Shown one piece after another: positions 1 through 6,379 of a DNA stretch of 15,856 nucleotides. The stretch's first letter is position 1. The number at the start of each line of letters is the position of its first letter. Origin of the DNA: an uncultured Eubacteriales bacterium (GTDB lineage Bacteria > Bacillota > Clostridia > Christensenellales > Borkfalkiaceae); the NCBI GenBank assembly GCA_902797515.1, contig CADBSX010000080.1, forward strand, positions 1-15,856, read 5' to 3'. Under the pieces are notes generated by a model. The model worked only from the letters and a program-made list of their open reading frames with translations. It searched no databases and was not told where the DNA came from. The translations under genes and the position numbers were made by a program.

Positions 1-3
1 ATT

Positions 4-79
<76 letters not shown>

Positions 80-91
80 GTTGACCGTCTT

Positions 92-120
92 ATTATACCA
101 TATCGGAAAATTTTAGGCAA
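92..120 (-). promoter_or_regulatory. promoter of tRNA-Ala
   Basis: On the minus strand TTGCCT (115-120) and TATAAT (92-97) are separated by 17 nt, with TGG directly before the -10 (extended -10). The predicted start is near 86, a few bases ahead of the mature tRNA 5' end at 79. Confidence 0.7.
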
Positions 121-166
121 TCGTTTTTAACAGGTTTATTCGCTCTTTTTATTCTTTTTCTTCCCG

Positions 167-1918
167 TCAGAACAACTCGAATGTAAATATTCCGCTTTCC
201 CCCTCGCCGTATCCTTCGTTTACCGTGAGCGAAACTTCGTCCGTAGTTTTTCCAACCGGTATTATTACGTTCCTCTTCTTGTTCTCTTTTTCTTCAACCG
301 CAAAAACCTCTTTTCCGCCAAGTTTAACAGATATTCTATACGACTTCACCAGAGTTTTCGGCATATGCATAAGCGGCGACGTGTCAAGAATATTACAACG
401 CATACCGTGCGTCTTTTCGCACGCGTCCATATCGAAAGTGTCCCTTCTTATATCGCTGTCAAACACTATTTTTATAAATTCTATTCTCTTTTCTCCGTCG
501 AGTTTATACCTTATAACGCCGCCGTTTCCGACCTTTACCGAATTGTCTTCCCCGCCGAAATTTCTGTCTTTGCCGTTTCTCAAAACGTCCGCGCGCTTTC
601 CGTTTACCGTAAGTTCCGCCTCTTTTCCTATTTTGCCCGTCTTGCGGCTGTAATTCGGTATATAGCAGTCTAAAACGGAAAGTATTTGTCTGACTTCTTC
701 TATGCGGTTTAAAACTCCCCTCGGTGATAAGCCGTATTTATTCGCGATATGCGCCGCAGCGCCGACCGCCTGACCTATACAGGAACAAGTTCCCATCACT
801 CTCGCGGAACTCATCGCCATATGCGTCATACTGACGTTTCTTCCCGCAAAAAACAGATTATCGACGTTCGCGGAATAAAGGCAACGGTAAGGTATTCCGT
901 AAGGTTTCGGCACGGGCGTGACGTAATTGCTCTCTTTTCCGTCGAAACCGTCGGGATTATGGTCGTCGAGCGGCCAGCCGCCGTAAGCCACGGCGTCGTA
1001 AAAATCACCGCCCGAAAGGATATCGTTAGCCGTTAAAACGTAGTCGCCTTTAAGCCTTCGAGACTCTCTCTTCGCGGGCAGAAAACCGAGAAATTCGAGT
1101 TCGTAAAAGTCCGCGTCGAACTCGCCTGAATTTTTGACGGTGTTCCACACTCCGAGACAAAGCGCGATAAGCCTTTCGTTGAGCGTTTCGGCGTTCGCGA
1201 TCACGTCGTCGTTCCCGCCGAGTTCGATATACCAGAAATTTTCGTAAGAGGACTTTAAATTCAGTCCTTTGCTTTTGAGTTTTTCGACCGGAACTTTTTC
1301 AGCCCACTCGGGCGCGCGGAAAGGAACTTTTTTATCCGTTTTCCGCGCCTGTATGAGAACGCTGTTCCCCATCGTCTTGCCGTCGGGAAGGTCGTGAGAT
1401 CTCATAGGCTCGCCGTACTCTTTCTTCCCCTCTCTGCCACGCATGAATTCCGCGCCGCATAAAGGCGCGGTAATGCTGTCGCCCGAACAGTCGGCGAAGT
1501 ATTTCGCGGAAATCTTTATTTTGGTCTGCGTGGTCATCTGATACGCAGTCACGCTCTTTATTTTTCCGTCCGACGTTTCCGCGTCGTAAACCGTACAGTT
1601 GAGAAGGGGCGTTATTCGTTTTTCCTCTTTTACTTTGCCGTATAAAAGGGCGTTCCATAGATTATAATTCTTCGTTGGATTGTAAAAATAGTTTTCAAGC
1701 GTCAACTCTTCCACTATTCCCGCCTCTTTATAAGTATATCCGTCGGCGCCGCATATCCACATTCTCACTTCGCCCGACGCGTTGCCGCCGAAAACGGGCC
1801 TTTCCTGAACGATAACGGTATTTAATCCGAGCCTTGCCGCGGTGATAGCCGCGCTTATCCCCGCCATTCCTCCGCCTATCACGCAGAAATCCGTATCAAT
1901 CTCTCTATAAGAAAGCAT
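167..1918 (-). CDS. FAD-dependent oxidoreductase (FAD_oxidored family, PF12831-like)
   Basis: 583-aa cytoplasmic flavoprotein; substrate unknown. The N-terminal Rossmann motif is VIGGGMAGISAA (residues 13-24), with acidic residue E39 at the end of the second strand for FAD ribose binding, followed by GGNASGEVRMW (44-54). FADCSGDS is at 141-148, the family motif PAKRESRRLKGDY at 281-293, and the C-terminal FAD-contact segment NLFFAGRNVSMTHMAMSSAR at 354-373. Residues from about 430 to 583 form an extra, probably beta-rich domain. No signal peptide or TM segment is seen. The ATG is preceded by AGAGGTG at short spacing. It is divergent from an AraC/PocR-type regulator, so it is probably induced by a small molecule. 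Proteins of this family are often encoded near carbohydrate catabolism genes, but the reaction is usually undefined. No convincing terminator is seen between its stop and the tRNA. Confidence 0.88.
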   Translation of the reverse strand: MLSYREIDTDFCVIGGGMAGISAAITAARLGLNTVIVQERPVFGGNASGEVRMWICGADGYTYKEAGIVEELTLENYFYNPTKNYNLWNALLYGKVKEEKRITPLLNCTVYDAETSDGKIKSVTAYQMTTQTKIKISAKYFADCSGDSITAPLCGAEFMRGREGKKEYGEPMRSHDLPDGKTMGNSVLIQARKTDKKVPFRAPEWAEKVPVEKLKSKGLNLKSSYENFWYIELGGNDDVIANAETLNERLIALCLGVWNTVKNSGEFDADFYELEFLGFLPAKRESRRLKGDYVLTANDILSGGDFYDAVAYGGWPLDDHNPDGFDGKESNYVTPVPKPYGIPYRCLYSANVDNLFFAGRNVSMTHMAMSSARVMGTCSCIGQAVGAAAHIANKYGLSPRGVLNRIEEVRQILSVLDCYIPNYSRKTGKIGKEAELTVNGKRADVLRNGKDRNFGGEDNSVKVGNGGVIRYKLDGEKRIEFIKIVFDSDIRRDTFDMDACEKTHGMRCNILDTSPLMHMPKTLVKSYRISVKLGGKEVFAVEEKENKKRNVIIPVGKTTDEVSLTVNEGYGEGESGIFTFELF

Positions 1919-1936
1919 AATTCACCTCTTTTCTAA

Positions 1937-1942
1937 ATTATA
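1937..1942 (-). promoter_or_regulatory. extended -10 of the FAD oxidoreductase promoter, no good -35
   Basis: On the minus strand TGG-TATAAT gives a consensus extended -10. The hexamer 17 nt upstream (1960-1965, AGGAAA) does not match TTGACA. The predicted start is near 1930, leaving a leader of about 12 nt that contains the ribosome binding site. The weak -35 suggests dependence on an activator. Confidence 0.6.
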
Positions 1943-1963
1943 CCATAATAATTTAAATATTTC

Positions 1964-1993
1964 CTTTGAAATATTGTAAAGAAACTTTAAAAT
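1964..1993 (-). promoter_or_regulatory. candidate AraC-type operator, direct repeat with 21-bp period
   Basis: On the plus strand CTTTGAAAT (1964-1972) and CTTTAAAAT (1985-1993) match at 8 of 9 positions and start 21 bp apart, two helical turns. Relative to the predicted leftward start they cover about -34 to -63, the usual place for an AraC-family activator beside a weak -35. The first copy overlaps an 8-bp inverted repeat (1956-1963/1968-1975). The assignment to the neighbouring AraC protein is inference. Confidence 0.45.
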
Positions 1994-2004
1994 CCTGCTT
2001 TTAT

Positions 2005-2033
2005 TTGACTTTACGTTTTTTATATGCTATCAT
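2005..2033 (+). promoter_or_regulatory. promoter of the AraC/PocR regulator (leaderless)
   Basis: TTGACT (2005-2010), a 17-nt spacer, then TATCAT (2028-2033) with TGC before the -10. The ATG follows the -10 after exactly 6 nt, so the expected start site is at or within a base of the A of the ATG. Confidence 0.7.
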
Positions 2034-2039
2034 TTTCGT

Positions 2040-2900
2040 ATGAATGCCGAACAAGAGAAAATTACGGAACAGATAAAAGACTACGCGGAATACCTCGTAA
2101 AAGAAAAAAAACTCGCGGTTTGTCTTTGCGGTTTTTACGGGACTATGCAATCGCTGCTTATCGAAAAACTGTCGCCTTATATGTTTCATCCGAACGCATA
2201 TTGCAATAAAGTCAAATCGTCCGATTTCAGATACTGCATATTTCAGCAACGACTCGTAAAGAAAAGGGCGGAAAAAGATCCTTCGCCTTTTTTCGGAACG
2301 TGTTTCGCGGGCGTTCGTGAATACGTTTTTCCCGTTTGCGAAAATGGAAAATATTACGGATTTCTGGCGATAAGCAACTACGGTTCGGAAGAAAGGAAAA
2401 CCGCCGAAAAATTCAACGCGGCGGAATACGTAGAACTCTACGGGAAATCTCTGTCTTTTAAAATACCGCCTTTCCCTGAAATAAAGACGGTTATAAATCC
2501 GCTCGTGAATTCCCTACGACTACTCGCCTTATACTCGCAAAGCGACGAAACGGAAAACGCGGACGGCGTATATCTGAAAATACTTTCTTATCTGACGGAA
2601 AACGCGACTTCCCGCTTAACGCTCGGAAAAATAGCGTCCGACCTGCATTACAGCGCGTCTTACGTTTCTCACGTGTTCAAAAAATACAAAAAAAAGTCCG
2701 TAATGGCGTTCGTCAACGGACTTAAAACCGAAAAAGCGAAAGACCTCCTCGAAAATACCGACTTTACCGTTACCGAAATAGGTTTTATAGTCGGTTTCGA
2801 CGATTCCGATTATTTCGCGACCGCTTTCCGAAAAATTGCTGGCGTTTCGCCGAGAGAATACAGAAACGCCGCGAAAAAACGCATTTTGCGGCAAGTTTGA
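2040..2900 (+). CDS. AraC-family transcriptional regulator with PocR-like sensor domain
   Basis: 286-aa one-component DNA-binding regulator. Residues about 10-135 resemble the PocR ligand-binding domain: cysteines at 28, 30, 55, 66, 88 and 100, with TCFAGVREYVFPV (87-99) and YYGFLAIS (105-112) matching the family's Cys-x-x-Gly-v-x-E...P-v and G-f-l-a patterns. The tandem AraC helix-turn-helix lies at about 185-278, with SRLTLGKIASDLHYSASYVS (191-210) in the first HTH, TVTEIGFIVGFDDSDYFATA (243-262) in the second, and the C-terminal signature AGVSPREYR (267-275). It is divergent from the FAD oxidoreductase and probably activates it. No Shine-Dalgarno sequence precedes the ATG; the promoter geometry implies leaderless translation. 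It converges with the next gene with only 3 nt between stop codons. The ligand is unknown. Confidence 0.88.
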   Translation: MNAEQEKITEQIKDYAEYLVKEKKLAVCLCGFYGTMQSLLIEKLSPYMFHPNAYCNKVKSSDFRYCIFQQRLVKKRAEKDPSPFFGTCFAGVREYVFPVCENGKYYGFLAISNYGSEERKTAEKFNAAEYVELYGKSLSFKIPPFPEIKTVINPLVNSLRLLALYSQSDETENADGVYLKILSYLTENATSRLTLGKIASDLHYSASYVSHVFKKYKKKSVMAFVNGLKTEKAKDLLENTDFTVTEIGFIVGFDDSDYFATAFRKIAGVSPREYRNAAKKRILRQV

Positions 2901-2903
2901 CCG

Positions 2904-3845
2904 CTATGATATTTTAAGGCTCGTTTTTATATCCCTTGCGACCGCGACGGCGGTCTTTAAAAACACTCTGTCGGACGAGGCGAGCAGGCTCGCGACTTCC
3001 TTTCCGTTTACCGACCTCGTAGAGCAAGTCAGATTTACGGCGAATTTTCCGCCGTTTTTTATTCCTTCCGCCTTTACCGGAAGTTCGCCGCGCTCCGTCG
3101 ATCCCGTCGCGACGAAATTGCGGACGCCCGCTTTTACGAGCGTTCCGACCGTCTTTTCTATTTCCGAAGAAGTAAGTCCGCCGCAATCGAGAACGGCGTA
3201 AACGGACGCCTTTTTACTCGCCTTTTTAAGTTTTTTGAATTCCTTTTTCAATGCGTCGTAGTTTCCCTTTTTTATCTGCGACTTCCCGCAAGGCACGAAC
3301 ACCTCTTCCGCGCCCGCTCTTACCGCCTTTTTCGCCGCGTAAGTCTTTACGCCGAAAGATTCCTCGCCGTAAGGAAAAGTCACCGCGGCGGCGACTTTTA
3401 CGCCCTTATCTTTGAGTTTTTCTTTCGCGCGGACTATCCACTGCGGCGTTACGACCACCGAGCCGAAACCGTAAGTTATCGCCCCGTCTATCGACGAGCG
3501 GAATTCGTCCTCGCCGCAAACGCCCGTAAGGTCGTAATCGAATTTTTTGAAGAGTTTAGCCGCCTTAAACGCTTTGAACTCTTTGTTCATTTCCTCTTCG
3601 CTCTGCCCGAACACCGCCGCGCCGCTTATTATCTCTTCGCGAGCCTTGTCGGCGTTTTCGTCCGGATCTTTCGGGAAAGGCGTCGGAGTGAAAGGCTGCA
3701 TCGGATCCACGGGCGGCACGCCCGTGTTCGGATTTAACGGATTTATGGGATTGAGCGGATCCGCAGGATTAGGGAAAATTCCCTGCGGCGCCGCCGTTTG
3801 CCGGTCTTGTAAAACTTCTTTTTTCAATACAGATTGATTTTCCAT
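2904..3845 (-). CDS. DeoC-like aldolase homologue lacking active-site residues, proline-rich N-terminus
   Basis: 313 aa. Residues 1-62 are low complexity, rich in Asn-Pro, Asp-Pro and Thr-Pro pairs (about 20-60). From about 100 the sequence follows the deoxyribose-phosphate aldolase barrel: FGSVVVTPQWIVRAKEKLKD (127-146), then AVTFPYGEESFGVKTYAAKK (154-173) and RAGAEEV, closely mirroring DeoC's VtnFPhG...ka-E...A...GAdEvD. The catalytic positions are changed. The Asp of EVDVV (E. coli Asp102) is F183, the Schiff-base Lys of FIKTSTG (Lys167) aligns with A246 in NFVATGST, and the second Lys (Lys201) aligns with N271. It therefore probably does not cleave deoxyribose phosphate; a structural or binding role is possible. 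The ATG lacks a visible ribosome binding site and lies 6 nt after a CATAAT -10. Homology is confident, function unknown. Confidence 0.75.
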   Translation of the reverse strand: MENQSVLKKEVLQDRQTAAPQGIFPNPADPLNPINPLNPNTGVPPVDPMQPFTPTPFPKDPDENADKAREEIISGAAVFGQSEEEMNKEFKAFKAAKLFKKFDYDLTGVCGEDEFRSSIDGAITYGFGSVVVTPQWIVRAKEKLKDKGVKVAAAVTFPYGEESFGVKTYAAKKAVRAGAEEVFVPCGKSQIKKGNYDALKKEFKKLKKASKKASVYAVLDCGGLTSSEIEKTVGTLVKAGVRNFVATGSTERGELPVKAEGIKNGGKFAVNLTCSTRSVNGKEVASLLASSDRVFLKTAVAVARDIKTSLKIS

Positions 3846-3851
3846 ACGCTT

Positions 3852-3857
3852 ATTATG
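3852..3857 (-). promoter_or_regulatory. candidate -10 for the DeoC-like gene (leaderless geometry)
   Basis: On the minus strand CATAAT is followed by 6 nt and then ATG, the same spacing as at both AraC genes. The -35 region 17 nt upstream is not recognisable, so this is a weaker case. Confidence 0.4.
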
Positions 3858-3964
3858 CCCGGATACGGATTTTTTAACGCGCGAATAAGTAAAAGAAAAA
3901 ACGTTTTCGACGACTTTCCCCCCGATTTCCCGATTTTTCCCGTTTTTCGCGGAAAATAAAACGG

Positions 3965-3970
3965 TATAAT
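3965..3970 (+). promoter_or_regulatory. -10 element of the small basic membrane-anchored protein gene
   Basis: Perfect TATAAT, 19 nt before the preferred ATG. The upstream -35 is poor (a T-rich hexamer at 3942-3947). It would give a leader of about 13 nt that includes GAGG. Confidence 0.5.
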
Positions 3971-3989
3971 ATTTCCGAGGTTGAAGGTT

Positions 3990-4280
3990 ATGCCTGAAGG
4001 ATTGAAGATTTTATTGACGGTTTTGTTCGTCAGCGGTTTTTCGCTCGGAATATCGCTTGCGGTAATGATAATCAAAGAAAAGGTTTTCGCGGGGAAAAAA
4101 GAAATTCCGCCGCCCGCCGAACCGATAAAGGAAGATCCGAAAATTCTTTACATTACCGAGGCTCCGCCGAAAAAGAGGAAAAGACGAAAGCCGAGAAAAC
4201 GCCCTGAACCGGCGCTTAAAGGCATTATTTTAAGACCGGAAGAATTTAAAAAAATTCAACTCGAAAAAAATTCCGATTAA
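3990..4280 (+). CDS. small membrane-anchored protein with basic, proline-rich cytoplasmic tail
   Basis: 96-aa hypothetical protein, not recognised. The ATG at 3990 is preferred over an in-frame TTG at 3981 because GAGG at 3977-3980 is 9 nt before it and directly abuts the TTG. One TM helix spans about residues 4-25 (LKILLTVLFVSGFSLGISLA). Next come a Lys-rich stretch, a proline-rich segment (PPPAEP) and a very basic cluster (PPKKRKRRKPRKRP). The charge pattern suggests a short N-terminus outside or in the membrane and a positive tail inside, perhaps binding nucleic acid or anionic lipid; this is inference. It is divergent from the DeoC-like gene and followed directly by a terminator shared with ldh. 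Confidence 0.6.
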   Translation: MPEGLKILLTVLFVSGFSLGISLAVMIIKEKVFAGKKEIPPPAEPIKEDPKILYITEAPPKKRKRRKPRKRPEPALKGIILRPEEFKKIQLEKNSD

Positions 4281-4316
4281 AAAAGAGGTCTTCGACTTTA
4301 CGCCGAGACCTCTTTT
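4281..4316. terminator. bidirectional terminator between the small membrane protein and ldh
   Basis: Stem AAAAGAGGTCT (4281-4291) pairs perfectly with AGACCTCTTTT (4306-4316). The flanking A-run and T-run supply the U tract in both directions, serving two convergent genes. Confidence 0.85.
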
Positions 4317-4330
4317 CGTTTTACGACTTT

Positions 4331-5278
4331 TCAAAGAATTTCGCCGAGGATCTTTTTGAGCGTTTCGGCGGATTTCTTTATATCTTCCGATTCCTTATAA
4401 TTGAGATCTATCGGAACAAGCGTTTCCACGCCGTCTTTCCCGACTATCGCCGGCATGCTCAAACAGACGTCGTCAAGCCCGTATCTGCCGCGCTGCATAC
4501 TCGAAACGGGAAGTATCGACTTCTCGTCTCTTATTATCGCCTCGCATATTCTCTTAACCGACATCGCGATGCCGTAATAAGTCGCCTTTTTCTTCTCGAT
4601 TATCTCGTAAGCGCTGTTCTTCACGTCCGACGCTATCCTTTCCATCGCCTCGTCCGGACGGTTATGCCCGCGCATACTGCAAAAATCGACGAGAGGAACT
4701 CCGGAAACGTTCACGCTGCTCCACGCCGCTATTTCGCTGTCGCCGTGTTCGCCTATGATAAAAGCGTGAACGGAACGACTGTCAACGCCGAGATGCTCGC
4801 CGAGAAGATATTTCAGCCGCGCCGTGTCGAGGACCGTTCCCGATCCGAACACTCTGTTTTCGGAAAAACCGCTCAACTTCAACGCGACGTAAGTAAGGAT
4901 ATCGACGGGGTTAGCGACTATAAGAAGAATTCCCCTGCAATTCCGCGAAGATATTTCCGGAATAATGCTTTTGAAGATGCCGACGTTCTTTTTTACGAGG
5001 TCGAGCCTCGTTTCGCCCTGTTTCTGGTTCGCGCCCGCCGTTATTATTATCACCGCCGCGTCAACGATATCGTCGTAAGTTCCCGCGTAAATCTGCATAG
5101 GTTTCGCGAAAGGCAATCCGTGACTTATATCGAGCGCCTCGCCTTCCGCTCTGTTTACGTCGGAATCTATAAGTACGAGTTCGGAAAAAAGTCCGCTCTG
5201 CATAAGAGCGAACGCCGACGCCGCGCCGACGAATCCGCAACCTATTATCGCCGCTTTTCTTAAATTAACGTTATTCAT
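4331..5278 (-). CDS. ldh: L-lactate dehydrogenase (NAD-dependent)
   Basis: 315-aa cytoplasmic enzyme interconverting pyruvate and L-lactate with NADH, reoxidising cofactor during fermentation. The Rossmann motif GCGFVGAASA is at residues 13-22, with D38 for NAD specificity. The substrate loop reads GANQKQGETR (82-91). Q85 equals the classic Gln102 that selects lactate over malate, and R91 equals Arg109. TNPVDILTY-type VANPVDILTY is at 121-130, D151 and R154 in LDTARLK equal Asp168 and Arg171, and H178 in GEHGDSE is the proton relay His195. The length is normal. AAAGGTG lies 10 nt before the ATG. It starts 36 nt after the DUF1294 gene on the same strand and may be the last gene of that transcript; a TATATA sequence just upstream could also be a local promoter. 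Confidence 0.95.
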   Translation of the reverse strand: MNNVNLRKAAIIGCGFVGAASAFALMQSGLFSELVLIDSDVNRAEGEALDISHGLPFAKPMQIYAGTYDDIVDAAVIIITAGANQKQGETRLDLVKKNVGIFKSIIPEISSRNCRGILLIVANPVDILTYVALKLSGFSENRVFGSGTVLDTARLKYLLGEHLGVDSRSVHAFIIGEHGDSEIAAWSSVNVSGVPLVDFCSMRGHNRPDEAMERIASDVKNSAYEIIEKKKATYYGIAMSVKRICEAIIRDEKSILPVSSMQRGRYGLDDVCLSMPAIVGKDGVETLVPIDLNYKESEDIKKSAETLKKILGEIL

Positions 5279-5314
5279 AGGATCGAAACACCTTTATATA
5301 TAGTTTCCGAAATT

Positions 5315-5605
5315 TTACGCGAAAAATACTTTATACGCCAAAAAGACGATAAGCGCGGCGTGCAAAACAAGTCCGAGAATATTCACGATCTGAAAATACC
5401 AATGTTTGGTCTTATGCCTGAACATAAGCATCGCCGCATATCCGCCGAACGCGCCTCCGAAAAACGACATTCCGAGAAGGACTTTTTCGGGAGTTCTCCA
5501 CGCCTGTTTTTTCGCTTTCGATTTGTCCGCGCCGTAAGCGACGAACGTTATAAAACTTAAAACGACGAGATATATTATATAACCGTAAAAAAAGAACTTT
5601 AACAT
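5315..5605 (-). CDS. DUF1294 family small membrane protein
   Basis: 96-aa integral membrane protein of unknown function. It has a TM helix at about residues 6-24, a conserved loop with YGADKSKAK and the family motif WRTPEKVLLG (36-45). GGAFGGYAAM (50-59) and FRHKTKHWYF (62-71) match the DUF1294 consensus of Gly-Gly...RHKT...F. A second TM helix runs at about 73-94. It begins 3 nt after the DUF2188 gene's stop, so the two are almost certainly cotranscribed. The upstream ribosome binding site is weak (GAAGAA within the preceding gene's end), suggesting translational coupling. Confidence 0.85.
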   Translation of the reverse strand: MLKFFFYGYIIYLVVLSFITFVAYGADKSKAKKQAWRTPEKVLLGMSFFGGAFGGYAAMLMFRHKTKHWYFQIVNILGLVLHAALIVFLAYKVFFA

Positions 5606-5608
5606 ACG

Positions 5609-5980
5609 TTATTTCTTCTTCGCGGGCGTTTTAGCCGTCTTTTTGTCGTCTTTCTTCGCGGGAGCGGGCTTTTTGACTTCTTTCTTCGCCTCTTTTTTAG
5701 CGGGAACGGGCTTTTTGTCGTCCTTTTTCGCCGCCGCTTTTTTGTCGTCTTTTTTAGCGGGCGATTTTTCTTCGGCTTTGGTATAATCCTGTTTGCGGAT
5801 CTTGCCGTCCACCTTATGTATCACGAAATTCCCTTCCTGATTTCCCGCGACGCTCTTCGCGTAGGCTATAGCCTCTTTCTGCGTATCGAAAAGTTTTAAC
5901 GCTTTCCCCGCCTTTTCTCCCTTTACCTGCCATTTGCCGTCTTCGTTCAACGAAATGTGATACTTCTGACCGATCGCCAT
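5609..5980 (-). CDS. DUF2188 domain protein with lysine-rich histone-like tail
   Basis: 123 aa. Residues 7-62 match the DUF2188 fold: YHISLNEDGKWQVKGEKAGK, then LFDTQKEAIAYAKSVA and FVIHKVDGKIR, corresponding to the family's v-P..dgW.vk...a...f.Tk.eAi..A...a....g.lviH.kDGkI. From residue 68 the tail is Lys/Ala/Pro/Asp repeats (PAKKDDKK, PAKKEAKK and variants) resembling eukaryotic H1-like tails. This suggests nucleic-acid binding or nucleoid association, although DUF2188 itself has no firm function. The start is supported by AAGGAGA 7 nt upstream and a consensus-like promoter at 6010-6038. It is the first gene of a run with DUF1294 and perhaps ldh. No cysteines or membrane segments are seen. 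Confidence 0.85.
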   Translation of the reverse strand: MAIGQKYHISLNEDGKWQVKGEKAGKALKLFDTQKEAIAYAKSVAGNQEGNFVIHKVDGKIRKQDYTKAEEKSPAKKDDKKAAAKKDDKKPVPAKKEAKKEVKKPAPAKKDDKKTAKTPAKKK

Positions 5981-6009
5981 AAATTTTCTCCTTTGTATTT
6001 TCTGATATA

Positions 6010-6038
6010 ATTATATAATATTTTCTTCCAAAAATCAA
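6010..6038 (-). promoter_or_regulatory. promoter of the DUF2188-DUF1294(-ldh) unit
   Basis: On the minus strand TTGATT (6033-6038), a 17-nt spacer, then TATAAT (6010-6015). The predicted start is near 6003, with a leader of about 22 nt containing AAGGAGA. Confidence 0.75.
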
Positions 6039-6065
6039 AAATAATAACAAAGTTTATTTAAAAAT

Positions 6066-6094
6066 TTGACTATAATATCAAAATGTGTTAATAT
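6066..6094 (+). promoter_or_regulatory. promoter of tRNA-Leu
   Basis: TTGACT (6066-6071), 17 nt, TAATAT (6089-6094) preceded by TGT (extended -10). The predicted start is near 6101, 16 nt before the mature tRNA. It is back to back with the DUF2188 promoter. Confidence 0.7.
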
Positions 6095-6116
6095 TTTATA
6101 GTAATTTTAAAAATTT

Positions 6117-6199
6117 GCGGACGTGGCGGAACAGGAAGACGCGATGGATTTAGGATCCATTGAGAAATCGTGCAGGTTCAACCCCTGTCGTCCGCACCA
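6117..6199 (+). tRNA. tRNA-Leu (anticodon TAG)
   Basis: Acceptor GCGGACG pairs with CGTCCGC, followed by discriminator A and encoded CCA. The anticodon stem is ATGGA/TCCAT around loop TTTAGGA, giving TAG, which reads CTA/CTG Leu codons. A long variable arm (TGAGAAATCGT region), typical of class II tRNAs, and a T loop GGTTCAACCCC complete the cloverleaf. Confidence 0.96.
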
Positions 6200-6212
6200 T
6201 ATAGAAACAACT

Positions 6213-6252
6213 GTGTTGATACAAGGAATTATCCTTAAATCAACACTTTTTT
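6213..6252 (+). terminator. terminator after tRNA-Leu
   Basis: GTGTTGAT (6213-6220) pairs with ATCAACAC (6239-6246), with an inner AAGGA/TCCTT stem, followed by TTTTTT from 6247. It isolates the tRNA transcript from the AT-rich module. Confidence 0.85.
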
Positions 6253-6311
6253 ATTTTTTAGACATCTTTTATTTTGTATTTTTCTTTTAATAAAAATGAT
6301 AGTATTAATAG

Positions 6312-6340
6312 TTGACAATATTTATATTTTTTAGTATAAT
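6312..6340 (+). promoter_or_regulatory. consensus sigma-A promoter of the AT-rich ABC transporter module
   Basis: TTGACA (6312-6317), exactly 17 nt, TATAAT (6335-6340): both hexamers are perfect. The predicted start is near 6347, about 33 nt ahead of the small ORF. Such a strong promoter in front of an AbrB-type gene suggests repression by that protein; no operator is obvious. Confidence 0.88.
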
Positions 6341-6379
6341 AAGAAATGTAAGAATAATCTAACATATTTGGAGAAAGCT

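Noticed and set aside
1921..2039. Riboswitch or structured leader upstream of the AraC/PocR or FAD oxidoreductase genes
   Set aside because: Predicted leaders are zero and about 12 nt, too short for a riboswitch; the repeats fit protein-binding sites better.
4664..5263. 199-aa open frame antisense to ldh
   Set aside because: The ldh frame carries all catalytic residues; the opposite frame has no family resemblance and no initiation signal.
4331..5278. Malate dehydrogenase instead of lactate dehydrogenase
   Set aside because: The specificity loop reads ANQKQGETR with Gln at the Gln102 position; malate dehydrogenases carry Arg there.
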